The notes under the pieces were generated by a model. It saw only the letters and a list, made by a program, of their open reading frames with translations. It was not told where the DNA came from and made no database searches. Made by a program: the position numbers and the translations under genes. From CBDCZY01 sp965224745 (GTDB taxonomy: Bacteria; Pseudomonadota; Gammaproteobacteria; Methylococcales; Methylomonadaceae), in the NCBI GenBank assembly GCA_965224745.1, contig CBDCZY010000010.1:1-64000 (forward strand): a stretch of 64,000 nucleotides of DNA, given 5' to 3'. Below, piece after piece: positions 54,159 to 62,908 of the stretch (its first letter is position 1; each line of letters begins with the position of its first letter).

Positions 54159-55787
54159 TTAACTAAGTTCTGTTTGATATTGAAAGGAAGATAACTCCAT
54201 TCTAATCAGATTGAGTTTTTCTTCAGCCACGCCTAATTTTTGTGCCTTGTCTATATGACTCTGGATGCGACTTATCTTGTTATTTGAGCGAGTGTCGGTT
54301 GATGTTTGGAGATCTTTCACCATGATTTTAATTAAGTTAATCATGAGGGTTTTGTTACCAGGCATGCTTTGTTCAGCATCCTCCAGATGACTAATGGCTT
54401 GTTTGATATTGCCTTGCTTAAATAAGTTGATTCCGTCGTTGTTGATGTTGACTAGTTCTCCTTTTATTCGTCCAATAATATCTTCCACCCCTTCAAAACC
54501 AATTTCATTATGCATGTTTGTGATATCGTCCAATAACTGTTCATCGTCGACATGGTGATGTATCAATTTATCCAATAATTTTAAGGCTTTTTCAGATTCG
54601 TTATGTTGGTGCAGAGTCTTGATCACATCTAACGATAATTCTTTGTCAAGATTAATGGATATTTGATCGCAGAGTTGACTTAGCTTTTTGTAATCCAGTT
54701 GTTCTTGGGTTTTGCTTCCATTTTGTTTGTGGATCGCGCAAAACAGGGTCAAGGCACTAAGTTCTGTTGCAGGGTTGTTAACATATTCACGTCGCATTTT
54801 CTCAAGAGTGGCTAATGTTTTATCGGTGGAATTATCGGTGAATTGCGATTTTGCTAATTTGTAATAATCAATTGACGCCCGGTGCATTGAATGTTTGCTC
54901 CGTTTAATTAGCGTCTCATAGGTTGATTGGACTGTTGCTCTATCCCCAGTTAGGTTAGCCCAATCAGCGAGTTTCCTCAGACGTTTGATGGAAAGAGTCG
55001 ATAAATCAGTGGCGGTTAGCAGCGTGTTTTTCGCACTTTCTTTGTCACCTTTTTGCTCATGTATTTTAGCTATCCAGTCATATGCTTCAAGAATCATCGG
55101 GTTATGTGAGATGACCTTTTGAAAAAAAGCAGCGCCTTTAGTATAGTCACCTTGTAGGAAATGAATTTTACCTAAACCCATTAAGGCCCAAGGTAACTCA
55201 CGTTGTTCAAGTGTATCCTGGTAAATCTTTTCGGCAGTTTGAAAATCATTTATGACCATGCAAAGTTCTGATTTGCACTTGAGTAATAAGGTCTGAATTA
55301 TTTTTGGTGCTGTATCCAACACCTGATTACATAGATCAATCGCTTTCGCGTATTGGTATTTTTGGATGGCTACCTCAATATCATAAAAATACTGTTTTTG
55401 CTCGAAGCAGCGTTGTAACCGTCTGGTCAGTTGTTGTGCGGTATAAGGTTTAGTAAGGTAATCATCAGGCCTGGATTCTACCGCGCCGAGAACCATGTCT
55501 TGTGACTGTTCTGCAGTAACCATGATAAACACAGCTTTAAGTGATAACAGTTTGTGATGTTTTGCCTCTTCTAGAATTTGATGGCCACTCTTGCCTTGAC
55601 CTAAATTGTAGTCACAAATAATGATGTCAAATTTGGACTTTCTGAGTAAATTAAGTGCATCAACTGCGTCTGCTGTTTCATGAATGTCCCAGGCAGACAA
55701 AGAAAACAACATTTCTTTGAGCGCTCTGCGGGCCGTCGAAAAATCTTCGATGATCAGAATTTTAGTTTTTTCTAGGTCAAGTTTCAT
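54159..55787 (-). CDS. Response regulator with REC domain and TPR repeats
   Basis: 542 residues. The REC domain (about 8-125) has acidic pair ED (14-15), phospho-acceptor Asp59 in IIICDYNLGQG, and the Lys in DDYLTKPYTA. No DNA-binding domain follows. Residues about 145-500 form tandem TPR-like helical repeats (PWALMGLGKIHFLQGDYTKG; AAFFQKVISHNPMILEAYDW; QAISHLEDAEQSMPGNKTLM), so the output is protein interaction. Similar REC-TPR proteins occur in Gammaproteobacteria with surface or biofilm roles, but the target here is unknown. It forms an operon with the kinase (12-bp gap). Confidence 0.9.
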   Translation of the reverse strand: MKLDLEKTKILIIEDFSTARRALKEMLFSLSAWDIHETADAVDALNLLRKSKFDIIICDYNLGQGKSGHQILEEAKHHKLLSLKAVFIMVTAEQSQDMVLGAVESRPDDYLTKPYTAQQLTRRLQRCFEQKQYFYDIEVAIQKYQYAKAIDLCNQVLDTAPKIIQTLLLKCKSELCMVINDFQTAEKIYQDTLEQRELPWALMGLGKIHFLQGDYTKGAAFFQKVISHNPMILEAYDWIAKIHEQKGDKESAKNTLLTATDLSTLSIKRLRKLADWANLTGDRATVQSTYETLIKRSKHSMHRASIDYYKLAKSQFTDNSTDKTLATLEKMRREYVNNPATELSALTLFCAIHKQNGSKTQEQLDYKKLSQLCDQISINLDKELSLDVIKTLHQHNESEKALKLLDKLIHHHVDDEQLLDDITNMHNEIGFEGVEDIIGRIKGELVNINNDGINLFKQGNIKQAISHLEDAEQSMPGNKTLMINLIKIMVKDLQTSTDTRSNNKISRIQSHIDKAQKLGVAEEKLNLIRMELSSFQYQTELS

Positions 55788-56289
55788 AGCTTTTTCTATT
55801 GATCCATTGATAACCGCCTAAGCTGTTACCGATTTAGCTAAGTCAACGGGAAAAAATGCATAGCAGATCCTGTAAAAGAGGTAATTACCTCTCTACAATT
55901 TTAGTGGAAATTTGAAATTCAGGGGGTCTTTTAGTAACCTTGGAGGCATTATCCGTAATTCATGTATTAGTCGGCTGAGTCTTCCAGGAGATATAATCTT
56001 TGTGCCGCCCAGGGTATATCAAAGGCACCCTCAAAAGAACTTAGCGTAAAATTGCAAATGCTGAAAGAAAATGATTTAAAAAATTTATAGCAACGTTATC
56101 AAGCTGAATTAATTACTCAATAAATTTAAGTGAACGATTGAGTTTAGCGGCAGGCTATTTTCTTTAAATTTCTCAAGATCAGTCTGAGCAAAATCAACCT
56201 GAATTATCTGAGGAGGAAAAACAATTAACTCAGGCTGAAAACAGTCGTTATCGTATCTTCAAGCGGTTTAATTTAAAATTGAGTAAGTG
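55788..56289. other. Decayed sequence between REC-TPR gene and toxin-antitoxin operon
   Basis: Fragments of a degraded frame can be read (LKENDLKNL, stop, QRYQAELITQ, then QSEQNQPELSEEEKQLTQAE and NSRYRIFKRFNLKLSK, about 56050-56289), broken by stops. The family was not recognised. The rest shows no feature. The toxin-antitoxin promoter is probably within the last 200 bp. Confidence 0.45.
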
Positions 56290-56427
56290 ATGATGAAAAA
56301 GGGTACTAAATACGGGGCAGAAAGCGGCAGTAATGTCCAGGAAAACCCCATTGAAATTTATATATTCAGGTTAGAACTAAGCAAAGAACAACTTGATAAG
56401 ATTAGTTTTGAGGTTGTGCGTGAGTGA
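56290..56427 (+). CDS. Small ORF at head of MntA-HepT operon
   Basis: A 45-codon frame (MMKKGTKYGAESGSNVQENP...LELSKEQLDKISFEVVRE) whose stop TGA overlaps the GTG start of mntA by 8 bp, so the genes are translationally coupled. No family recognised. It could be a small regulator or simply a leader ORF. The immediate upstream sequence has no strong RBS. Confidence 0.4.
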   Translation: MMKKGTKYGAESGSNVQENPIEIYIFRLELSKEQLDKISFEVVRE

Positions 56428-56881
56428 AATAAATAATTCAAACTCCGGTCAGCGCTGTTTATCGCATCAAACCGATTTTTCCCAACCCGGCGCATATCGA
56501 CCGTTACTTACGTTGATACAATCGGCGATACCCAATATTTTAGCTGTTTATGCGTTTGGCAGCCGGGTCAAAGGTTGCGCCCATGAAAATAGTGATTTAG
56601 ATTTAGCCGTATTGGTTGCAGGTTATGCTGAGCCCTTTGATTTATGGGATTTATCCAGTAAGTTGGCTGATACAGCGGACTGTCAGGTTGATCTATTAGA
56701 TATGCGCTCAGCCTCAACTGTCATGCAATATCAAATACTGCAGACAGGGATTGTTCTCAGGGCTAAACAACCGGATACAGGCTTGTTTGAATGCTTTGTG
56801 ATGAGCGAAAAAACAGCTCTGGATACAGCAAGATCCGGATTACTGTCTGATATTCAGCAACGCGGCAAAGTCTATGCATGA
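56420..56881 (+). CDS. mntA: MntA-type nucleotidyltransferase antitoxin
   Basis: 153 residues from GTG 56420. The minimal nucleotidyltransferase fold shows AVYAFGSRVKGCAHENSDLD with the GSX10DXD motif (Gly47, Ser48, Asp59, Asp61) that binds metal and ATP. In HepT-MntA systems this enzyme AMPylates a Tyr next to the HEPN active site and silences the toxin. The open frame extends to a TTG at 56393, but GTG 56420 overlaps the upstream ORF stop and fits family length. It overlaps hepT by 8 bp. Confidence 0.88.
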   Translation: MSEINNSNSGQRCLSHQTDFSQPGAYRPLLTLIQSAIPNILAVYAFGSRVKGCAHENSDLDLAVLVAGYAEPFDLWDLSSKLADTADCQVDLLDMRSASTVMQYQILQTGIVLRAKQPDTGLFECFVMSEKTALDTARSGLLSDIQQRGKVYA

Positions 56882-57296
56882 TGATATATTAATCAATAAA
56901 GCAGCAACGATAGAGCGCTGTGTAGCACGTGCGATTGAAGAATATCAGACAGACCCGGAAGGCTTCTCAAATAATTTTACCCGTCAGGATGCCGCAATTT
57001 TAAATATTCAACGCGCATGTGAAGCCTCACTGGATATGGGACAGCATTTGATACGTCGTGAACATTTAGGCATTCCACAAAGTGCACGAGATGTTTTTAA
57101 CTTGTTAGCCGAAAATGACTGGATTGATAAACAATTGGCAGACGCCCTCAAGCGGATGATAGGATTTCGCAACATAGCGGTTCATGAATATCAATACTTG
57201 CAAATACCTATTACTATTACAATCATTACCCAGCATTTGGATGAATTTTTACAATATTCTTATGCGATGTTGAACAAGAACGCGTCCTTAAAATGA
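56874..57296 (+). CDS. hepT: HepT-type HEPN RNase toxin
   Basis: The 140-residue helical protein has the HEPN RX4HXY motif intact: FRNIAVHEYQY, with Arg99, His104 and Tyr106. LNIQRACEASLDMGQHLI is typical of HepT. It is predicted to cut RNA (tRNA or mRNA) unless modified by MntA. ATG at 56874 lies inside the mntA end (ATGCATGATG). The next small ORF overlaps its stop by 4 bp. Confidence 0.9.
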   Translation: MHDDILINKAATIERCVARAIEEYQTDPEGFSNNFTRQDAAILNIQRACEASLDMGQHLIRREHLGIPQSARDVFNLLAENDWIDKQLADALKRMIGFRNIAVHEYQYLQIPITITIITQHLDEFLQYSYAMLNKNASLK

Positions 57297-57553
57297 CAAG
57301 TGGATGCATTAAAAAAAATGTTCCTCACTATAAACACATGAAACCAGCCAATAAGTCAATTCAGCAAAAGTTCTATCAGGTGATTGATGAAAGCTTGGCG
57401 TTGTTGAAACAGTCTTCAATTAGTGAACAAAAACTGGCAGAAATTGATGTCTTCATACCCTACCTGTTGGATCAGTGTCTGGAACTTAGTGAACAGCACC
57501 AGAATAAGATTCATGAGCCGTTGCGTACCGTACAACATTTTGGCTGCTGTTAG
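57293..57553 (+). CDS. Third small gene of the MntA-HepT operon, unknown
   Basis: 86 residues starting at ATG 57293, overlapping the hepT stop by 4 bp (ATGA), hence coupled. Predicted mostly helical (NKSIQQKFYQVIDESLALLK; LAEIDVFIPYLLDQCLELSE). No family recognised. An internal ATG (Met16) is an alternative start. The C-terminus (HFGCC) lies close to an ISKra4 scrap, so its 3' end may have been altered. Could be a toxin-antitoxin accessory. Confidence 0.55.
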   Translation: MTSGCIKKNVPHYKHMKPANKSIQQKFYQVIDESLALLKQSSISEQKLAEIDVFIPYLLDQCLELSEQHQNKIHEPLRTVQHFGCC

Positions 57554-57583
57554 ATTCTTCCACTTCTATCCAGTCTGGCGACA

Positions 57584-57794
57584 ATAGTACCCATCGGCTC
57601 GGATGAAATAGAAAGTGCTCACTGGTATGTTGTTCAGCATCGTTTCAAACTTGCTGGCGCATGGTGGAAAAGTGACAACTTTGATTATATGCTATTACTA
57701 CAGTTTAATCGGGCAAATAATTTTTGGGATGACTACTGGGATAATCTGGCAAAAATAGCTGCTTGATATGATTACTTCACTTTTAATCACACCC
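57584..57794 (+). pseudogene. ISKra4-type transposase C-terminal remnant with right end
   Basis: The frame VPIGSDEIESAHWYVVQHRF, AGAWWKSDNFDYMLLLQFNR, DDYWDNLAKIAA then stop (57766) matches the C-terminus of the transposase at 11937-13001 (about half identical). The sequence CTTTTAATCACACCC at 57780-57794 is the complement of the element end GGGTGTGATTAAAAG. Everything upstream of the Glu motif is gone. Confidence 0.85.
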
Positions 57795-57880
57795 TTAAAA
57801 TAGCAGTTAACTTGACAAGATAGATGAATTTGGTTTTCTTATAAAGAAAATCAAATATATTTCGAAATTTAGATAGAGAT

Positions 57881-59098
57881 ATGGGAATTAATCAATTTGT
57901 TCCAAATAATATATTTCAAGAAAATCTTGATAAGTGTTCTAATTTGGAAAAAGCATATAGTACAAAAAAAGATTGTTTTGTACCTGTTTCTATGCCCCTT
58001 GCTAACAGTTGTAATCTTAAACTATTTGAAGGAGGTCTTCCATACCTACCACCTGAGTTTCATATGGGAACTTCAAGTCTTGCTTTGCCAGAGAATTGGT
58101 CTAGAGAAATGGATTGTTCCCAACCAATAGGTATCTCAATACTGAATGATGCTTTTGCTTTTGGTGGAACAATAATAAAGCGTGGAGTCGGAATGCATGA
58201 AAAAGGGCAGCTAATAATTACGAATCGAGGAGGATTAATACCAAGTAGTTTTGGAATAATGGATGGTCAGAGAACTCTTCCTGGTGATTTACTCATGGAT
58301 TTAGGAAATAAGAGATATAAATACATTGGTCCAAGTGAAGTTCCCGAGGTATTACTTGGCACCTACTTATTAATTGGTAATGTTCATAGGCACTTCGGTC
58401 ATTTTATTCTTGAAGGGCTTTCCAGGTTATGGGGTGCCACTTTAATGGAGCCCATTTTAGGTGAAAATATTATATTTGCTGTTTATGAAAATAAATTACC
58501 GGGCTTTGCTAATGAATTTTTAACAATTTTGGGTGCAAATAACAATAAAGTGATATCGTTGCCTACAGTAGCAAGGGTTGAAAGGCTTGTAATACCAGAT
58601 GTATCCATGCGTACACATCGGTGGGTTTCTTATCTCCAAGGCATACCATACAAGAGGATAATAGAAAATGTGCAAAATAGTTATCCTAAAAAAACAGCTT
58701 CTGAGTCTACACGTAGAGTTTATCTTTCACGTGCAAAAGTAGGTGAGCGGTTGTTATTAAACTCTGAAATCGTGGAATCTATTTTTCAGGACTTTGGCTA
58801 TGAAATTGTGTGTCCAGAAACTTTGAGCCTACAAGAACAACTTAATATTGCACAAAGCTCCATCTCACTGGCTGGTGAAGTAGGTAGCCAAATGTACTTG
58901 GCCGTCTTTCAGCCGCCTGGCTCAGAGACAATTGTACTTGCGCCACGAAATTTTTTTTTGAAAGATGATTTTCTTTTGTCTGTCATAGGTAGAAGAAAAT
59001 TGCGCGTTATTTTTGGAGACTGCATTGATTTTGCAAAGGGGAAAACAGAGCGAGAATGGCATATTGATCCCAGCCTTGTTTTTAGCTTGTTATTATAA
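57881..59098 (+). CDS. GT61 family glycosyltransferase (DUF563)
   Basis: The 405-residue protein has the hallmark GNVHRHFGHFILEGLSRLW (GT61 His-rich motif), RVYLSRAKVGERLLLNSEIV and the C-terminal QEQLNIAQSSISLAGEVGSQ with MYLAVFQPPGSE, where nucleotide-sugar binding is expected. No signal peptide is seen, so it acts on cytoplasmic precursors of a surface polysaccharide. The gene is AT-richer than its neighbours and preceded by a decayed IS, suggesting horizontal transfer. A methyltransferase gene follows at 70 bp. Confidence 0.83.
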   Translation: MGINQFVPNNIFQENLDKCSNLEKAYSTKKDCFVPVSMPLANSCNLKLFEGGLPYLPPEFHMGTSSLALPENWSREMDCSQPIGISILNDAFAFGGTIIKRGVGMHEKGQLIITNRGGLIPSSFGIMDGQRTLPGDLLMDLGNKRYKYIGPSEVPEVLLGTYLLIGNVHRHFGHFILEGLSRLWGATLMEPILGENIIFAVYENKLPGFANEFLTILGANNNKVISLPTVARVERLVIPDVSMRTHRWVSYLQGIPYKRIIENVQNSYPKKTASESTRRVYLSRAKVGERLLLNSEIVESIFQDFGYEIVCPETLSLQEQLNIAQSSISLAGEVGSQMYLAVFQPPGSETIVLAPRNFFLKDDFLLSVIGRRKLRVIFGDCIDFAKGKTEREWHIDPSLVFSLLL

Positions 59099-59167
59099 TC
59101 ATCCTATTTAAATTAAAGTTTCAGTAGGATTTATAAGTTTAACTAAAATAAACCAAAATTATGCACT

Positions 59168-59896
59168 ATGACTTCAAAGAACATACAGGATCAATTCTAC
59201 GAAATATGCAAAAAATATATTAAAACTGACAAAGTTAGTCACCACGGTTATCACAGGTTTTACCCTTTCTTTCTGAATCATCTTAGGAGGCGCCATGTTC
59301 GCATGATAGAAATAGGCGTAGATAGGTCAGGGTCTCTCGAGTTCTGGCGTGAGTATTTTCCCGACCTCGAATTCTGGGGTGTAGATATTCGTGCAAAACA
59401 GAAAATAGAAGAAGTTCACGAAGGTGTGCAAATTTTACGAGGTGATCAGACTGACTTATCTTTCCTTAAGGCACTAATTAAGTTAGTTGACAATTCCGTA
59501 GATTTTATTATCGATGATGGATCACATATTCCTGACCATCAAATTACAACCTTTGATTTGATGTTTAGAGAAGCTTTGGCACCGGGTGGGATATACATTG
59601 TAGAGGATATTGAAACGAGCTATTGGAAGCGTCACAAACTCTATGGTTATGACGTCAATTATGGTGTGGGTCACCCAAAGTCTACGGTCGAAATCTTTAG
59701 AAAGATTATGGACTGTTGTAATATGGAGTATTGCAACGGGATCCTCTATACACCAAATGATTCAATATCCCACAAAACTCAGAAGCAAATCGAGTTGATC
59801 ACATTCGCTCAAAATGCAATCATCATTATGAAAAAAAACCCTGATAAATATGGTCAATATTATGGCCGAAAGTATAGATCAAATAACTATGTTTGA
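59168..59896 (+). CDS. SAM-dependent methyltransferase, MycE-like
   Basis: The 242-residue protein has a class I methyltransferase core: RMIEIGVDRSGSLEFWREYF (SAM site), LEFWGVDIRAKQ (acidic residue for ribose) and VDFIIDDGSHIPDHQITTFD, the metal/substrate motif seen in sugar O-methyltransferases such as MycE. GGIYIVEDIETSYW closes the sheet. With the GT61 gene upstream it likely methylates a sugar in a surface glycan. AT-rich. ATG 59168 is the clear start. Confidence 0.82.
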   Translation: MTSKNIQDQFYEICKKYIKTDKVSHHGYHRFYPFFLNHLRRRHVRMIEIGVDRSGSLEFWREYFPDLEFWGVDIRAKQKIEEVHEGVQILRGDQTDLSFLKALIKLVDNSVDFIIDDGSHIPDHQITTFDLMFREALAPGGIYIVEDIETSYWKRHKLYGYDVNYGVGHPKSTVEIFRKIMDCCNMEYCNGILYTPNDSISHKTQKQIELITFAQNAIIIMKKNPDKYGQYYGRKYRSNNYV

Positions 59897-60231
59897 AGTG
59901 GGCTGGGATTAATAAACTATTCGAATAGAAGCTTCAGCTTTTTTTTGATAAAGGTATGCCTCTGTAACAAGCTGAATCAATGAGAGTTTTTAAAAATATA
60001 CATTGAAAATTTTTTATTAGTTTGGAAAAAATGTTCATCTAAAAAAACAAATACCACATCATAAACTGGAGTTCATATCAGTTATCAAGCCTAAATTGAC
60101 TGGGATCATTAAGGAACAATGTGCTGTGGGCAATCGATTCGGACCGAAAAAAAATCTAACCAGACATCTCAAAAAAACGGGTCACTCAGATTATATTTGA
60201 GCTAATATATCTATATAATGCCCCAACAAAT
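59897..60231. other. Intergenic, 335 bp
   Basis: AT-rich with no gene recognised. A TATAAT hexamer at 60214-60219 has only a poor -35 (TTATAT) 17 bp upstream. It ends at the IS21 target duplication. Confidence 0.4.
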
Positions 60232-60236
60232 CCAGA
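60232..60236. repeat. IS21 target-site duplication (with 62840-62844)
   Basis: CCAGA occurs immediately before the left end (60232-60236) and immediately after the right end (62840-62844) of the element, as expected for a simple IS21 insertion. Confidence 0.85.
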
Positions 60237-60435
60237 TGCATATTCTGGCTCAACGTGAACACTGATTCTGATGCATCGTGAACACCTATTCTGGTTCATA
60301 GTGAACGCTAATTCTGATTTGATGGTGAACACTTTTGCTGTTTTTCCAGAATCGGTGTTCACGATCAATCAGAATCCTTTCCACACATTGATTATTGTCC
60401 ATTGCTAACCTACCTGATTTTAATTGGGACAGGTG

Positions 60436-61980
60436 ATGCCAACACAGAGAATATCAATGCGAAAATTACGCGAAGTACTACGACTTCGATTACATGCTGA
60501 CCTCAGCATGCGTCAGATCAGAGACAGTCTTAAATTAAGTCTGGGAGCCATACAAAAAGTCACCCGTAAAGCGGAAGAAATGGGGCTGGATTGGAAAGCC
60601 ATAGAGCAACTTGATGATCAACAACTGGCCGGTCAGTTTTATCCTGAATCGGATACCCGACCATCCGATCAATTTCAGTTGCCTAACTGGGTTGAGGTAT
60701 ACCAGGAACTTAAACGTAAAGGTGTGACTAAACTGCTGCTATGGGAAGAGTATACCCAGCACTACCCTAATCGCTGCTACAGTTACTCGCAATATTGCAC
60801 GTTGTACCAAGACTGGCAAAAAAAACAAAGACGTTCCATGCGTCAAACCCACAAGGCTGGTGAAAAGCTGTTTGTAGATTATGCAGGTCAAACCGTGCCT
60901 ATTGTCAGTAACAGCACAGGAGAAATCAAAACTGCTCAGATATTCGTTGCTGTTTTAGGCGCTTCCAATTACACCTTTTGTGAAGCGACATGGAGTCAAA
61001 AACTACCTGACTGGATTAACAGTCATGTCAGAGCTTTTAACTTCATCGGTGGCGTGCCTACGATGGTGGTTCCAGATAATTTGAAAAGTGCAGTCACTAA
61101 AGCCTGTCGTTATGATCCAGAAATCAATCCTTCTTACCAACAACTTGCCGCACATTATGGTACTGCACTAGTGCCTGCCAGACCGTTAAAACCCAAAGAT
61201 AAAGCCAAGGCTGAAGTCGGTGTACAAATCATAGAACGCTGGATACTGGCCAGACTACGACACCATACTTTTTTCTCTTTGGGAGAATTAAACCACTGCA
61301 TTAAAGCACTATTAGAAGAGGTGAATAATAAACCGTTTAAACAGCTGAAAGGCTCACGACAACAATGGTTTGAATCCATAGATAAGCCCGCTCTCTTGCC
61401 GCTACCTAAGCAGACTTATCAATATACCGAGATTAAAACGGTCAAAGTCAATATTGATTATCATATTCGCTATGACGATCATTTTTACTCCGTTCCGCAT
61501 CATCTGGTCGGTGAAAAGCTTGCGCTTCATGCCAAAGAATACGTCATTGAGTTTTATTTTCACAACAAACGCATAACCAGCCACGCTAGAAAATATCATT
61601 CTGGCATGACCACCGTAGCAGAGCATATGCCTGTTAAACATGAAAAGCATCATCAGTGGACACCAGGGCGATTAATGAACTGGGCTAAAGATATCGGTGA
61701 TGAAGTCTTGCTTTGGGTTAAAACGGTGCTTAATCAACGACAACATCCAGAGCAGGCTTATAGAGTCTGCCTGGGATTACTCAATCTCTCCCGAAGTTAT
61801 CCTGCTGAACGGTTAAATAAAGCTTGTGCAATTGCCAACAAAAACAGCTTATACAGGCTGAAACACATCAAAGACATTCTGCTGAGCAACCAAGATCAAC
61901 TGGTATCAGACGCAAAGGAATCGCTACCCGCTTTACTTCAAACCCATGAAAACATCCGTGGCTCAGAAAGTTTTCACTAA
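60436..61980 (+). CDS. istA: IS21 transposase IstA, copy 2
   Basis: 514 residues from ATG 60436, with the same helix-turn-helix and Asp148, Asp214, Glu260 catalytic residues as copy 1. Differences from copy 1 cluster in a few patches: Glu to Gly in FFSL(E/G)ELN, a patch at VIEFYFHNK, a patch at GRLMNWAKDIG and many changes in the last 60 residues (NKACAIANKNSLYRLKHI). Elsewhere the two genes look identical, a mosaic pattern. istB follows 23 bp downstream. Confidence 0.96.
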   Translation: MPTQRISMRKLREVLRLRLHADLSMRQIRDSLKLSLGAIQKVTRKAEEMGLDWKAIEQLDDQQLAGQFYPESDTRPSDQFQLPNWVEVYQELKRKGVTKLLLWEEYTQHYPNRCYSYSQYCTLYQDWQKKQRRSMRQTHKAGEKLFVDYAGQTVPIVSNSTGEIKTAQIFVAVLGASNYTFCEATWSQKLPDWINSHVRAFNFIGGVPTMVVPDNLKSAVTKACRYDPEINPSYQQLAAHYGTALVPARPLKPKDKAKAEVGVQIIERWILARLRHHTFFSLGELNHCIKALLEEVNNKPFKQLKGSRQQWFESIDKPALLPLPKQTYQYTEIKTVKVNIDYHIRYDDHFYSVPHHLVGEKLALHAKEYVIEFYFHNKRITSHARKYHSGMTTVAEHMPVKHEKHHQWTPGRLMNWAKDIGDEVLLWVKTVLNQRQHPEQAYRVCLGLLNLSRSYPAERLNKACAIANKNSLYRLKHIKDILLSNQDQLVSDAKESLPALLQTHENIRGSESFH

Positions 61981-62003
61981 TAGAATGACAAGCGAGATTA
62001 ATT

Positions 62004-62759
62004 ATGTTGGAACAAACCATAACACAACTCAGGCAGCTGAAATTATCAGGCATGGCTAATGCATTGGTTAGCCAGATAGAACAGCCTAATACCTATGAAG
62101 GATTACCCTTTGAGGAACGGCTGCAATTATTAGCGGATAGTGAATATCAAGACAGAGAAAATAGAAAACAGCAGCGCTTACTCAAAGCCGCTAAATTAAA
62201 ACTGGCAGCCAACAGCAATGCCATTGATTATCAGCATCCCAGAGGACTGAAACAATCCATGATGGCTTCACTGTTACATTGCGATTGGCTGAATAAATCA
62301 CAAAACATACTCATTACTGGGCCTTGTGGCAGCGGTAAAACCTATATTGCTTGTGCGTTGGGACATACTGCCTGTATGAAAGGCTATAGCGTGAAATATT
62401 ACCGACTGTCACGGTTAATGCTGGAACTCACTCAGGCAAAAGCAGATGGAACTTACAGCAAGGCTCTACAAACATTAGCCAAACTGGATTGTCTGATTAT
62501 AGACGATTGGGGGCTTGAGCCATTAAAAGCAGCACAACGTAATGATTTAATGGAAATTATGGATGATCGTTACGAAAGTGCATCCACCATTATGATCAGT
62601 CAATTACCTACGGATCAATGGTATCAATCTATTGGTGACAATACACTGGCTGATGCTATTTTGGATCGGCTCATGCACAACGCACATCGCATCAAATTAA
62701 AAGGAGAATCTATGCGAAAAACACAGTCAAATTTGACTGATGGTGAACACTTAGGGTAA
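62004..62759 (+). CDS. istB: IS21 helper ATPase IstB, intact
   Basis: The 251-residue AAA+ protein has Walker A GPCGSGKTYIA, Walker B LIIDDWG, a sensor motif TIMISQLPTDQWYQ and the C-terminal LADAILDRLMHNAHRIKLKG expected for IstB, with the arginine finger in DRLMH. It directs IstA to targets. The 3' end (GEHLG) runs into the right-end repeats. Confidence 0.96.
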   Translation: MLEQTITQLRQLKLSGMANALVSQIEQPNTYEGLPFEERLQLLADSEYQDRENRKQQRLLKAAKLKLAANSNAIDYQHPRGLKQSMMASLLHCDWLNKSQNILITGPCGSGKTYIACALGHTACMKGYSVKYYRLSRLMLELTQAKADGTYSKALQTLAKLDCLIIDDWGLEPLKAAQRNDLMEIMDDRYESASTIMISQLPTDQWYQSIGDNTLADAILDRLMHNAHRIKLKGESMRKTQSNLTDGEHLG

Positions 62760-62908
62760 AAATAACCTGAATCCAATGCGTGGACAAGGGAAGTGTTCAC
62801 GATGGCCAGAATCGGTGTTCATGATCACCAGAATACGCACCAGACGAGAAATTAAAGAAATCTTATTCCAATTTAGTTACTATTTAAAGAAAATATTGGA
62901 GTATTTTA

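Larger units (their letters stand above)
60237..62839 (+). mobile_element. IS21 family element, copy 2 (complete)
   Basis: 2603 bp. The left end TGCATATTCTGG and right end CCAGAATACGCA are imperfect inverted repeats starting TG and ending CA. Subterminal GTGAAC repeats lie at 60255, 60278, 60301 and 60325, and inverted GTTCAC at 60357, with further ones near the right end. Both genes are intact and a 5-bp duplication flanks it, so it may be active. It is the probable relative of the truncated copy at 603. Confidence 0.96.

Noticed and set aside
60255..60362. Iterons of a replication origin or a short CRISPR
   Set aside because: The 23-bp-spaced boxes lie at the end of IS21 and recur at 621-691 in the other copy; they are transposase binding repeats.
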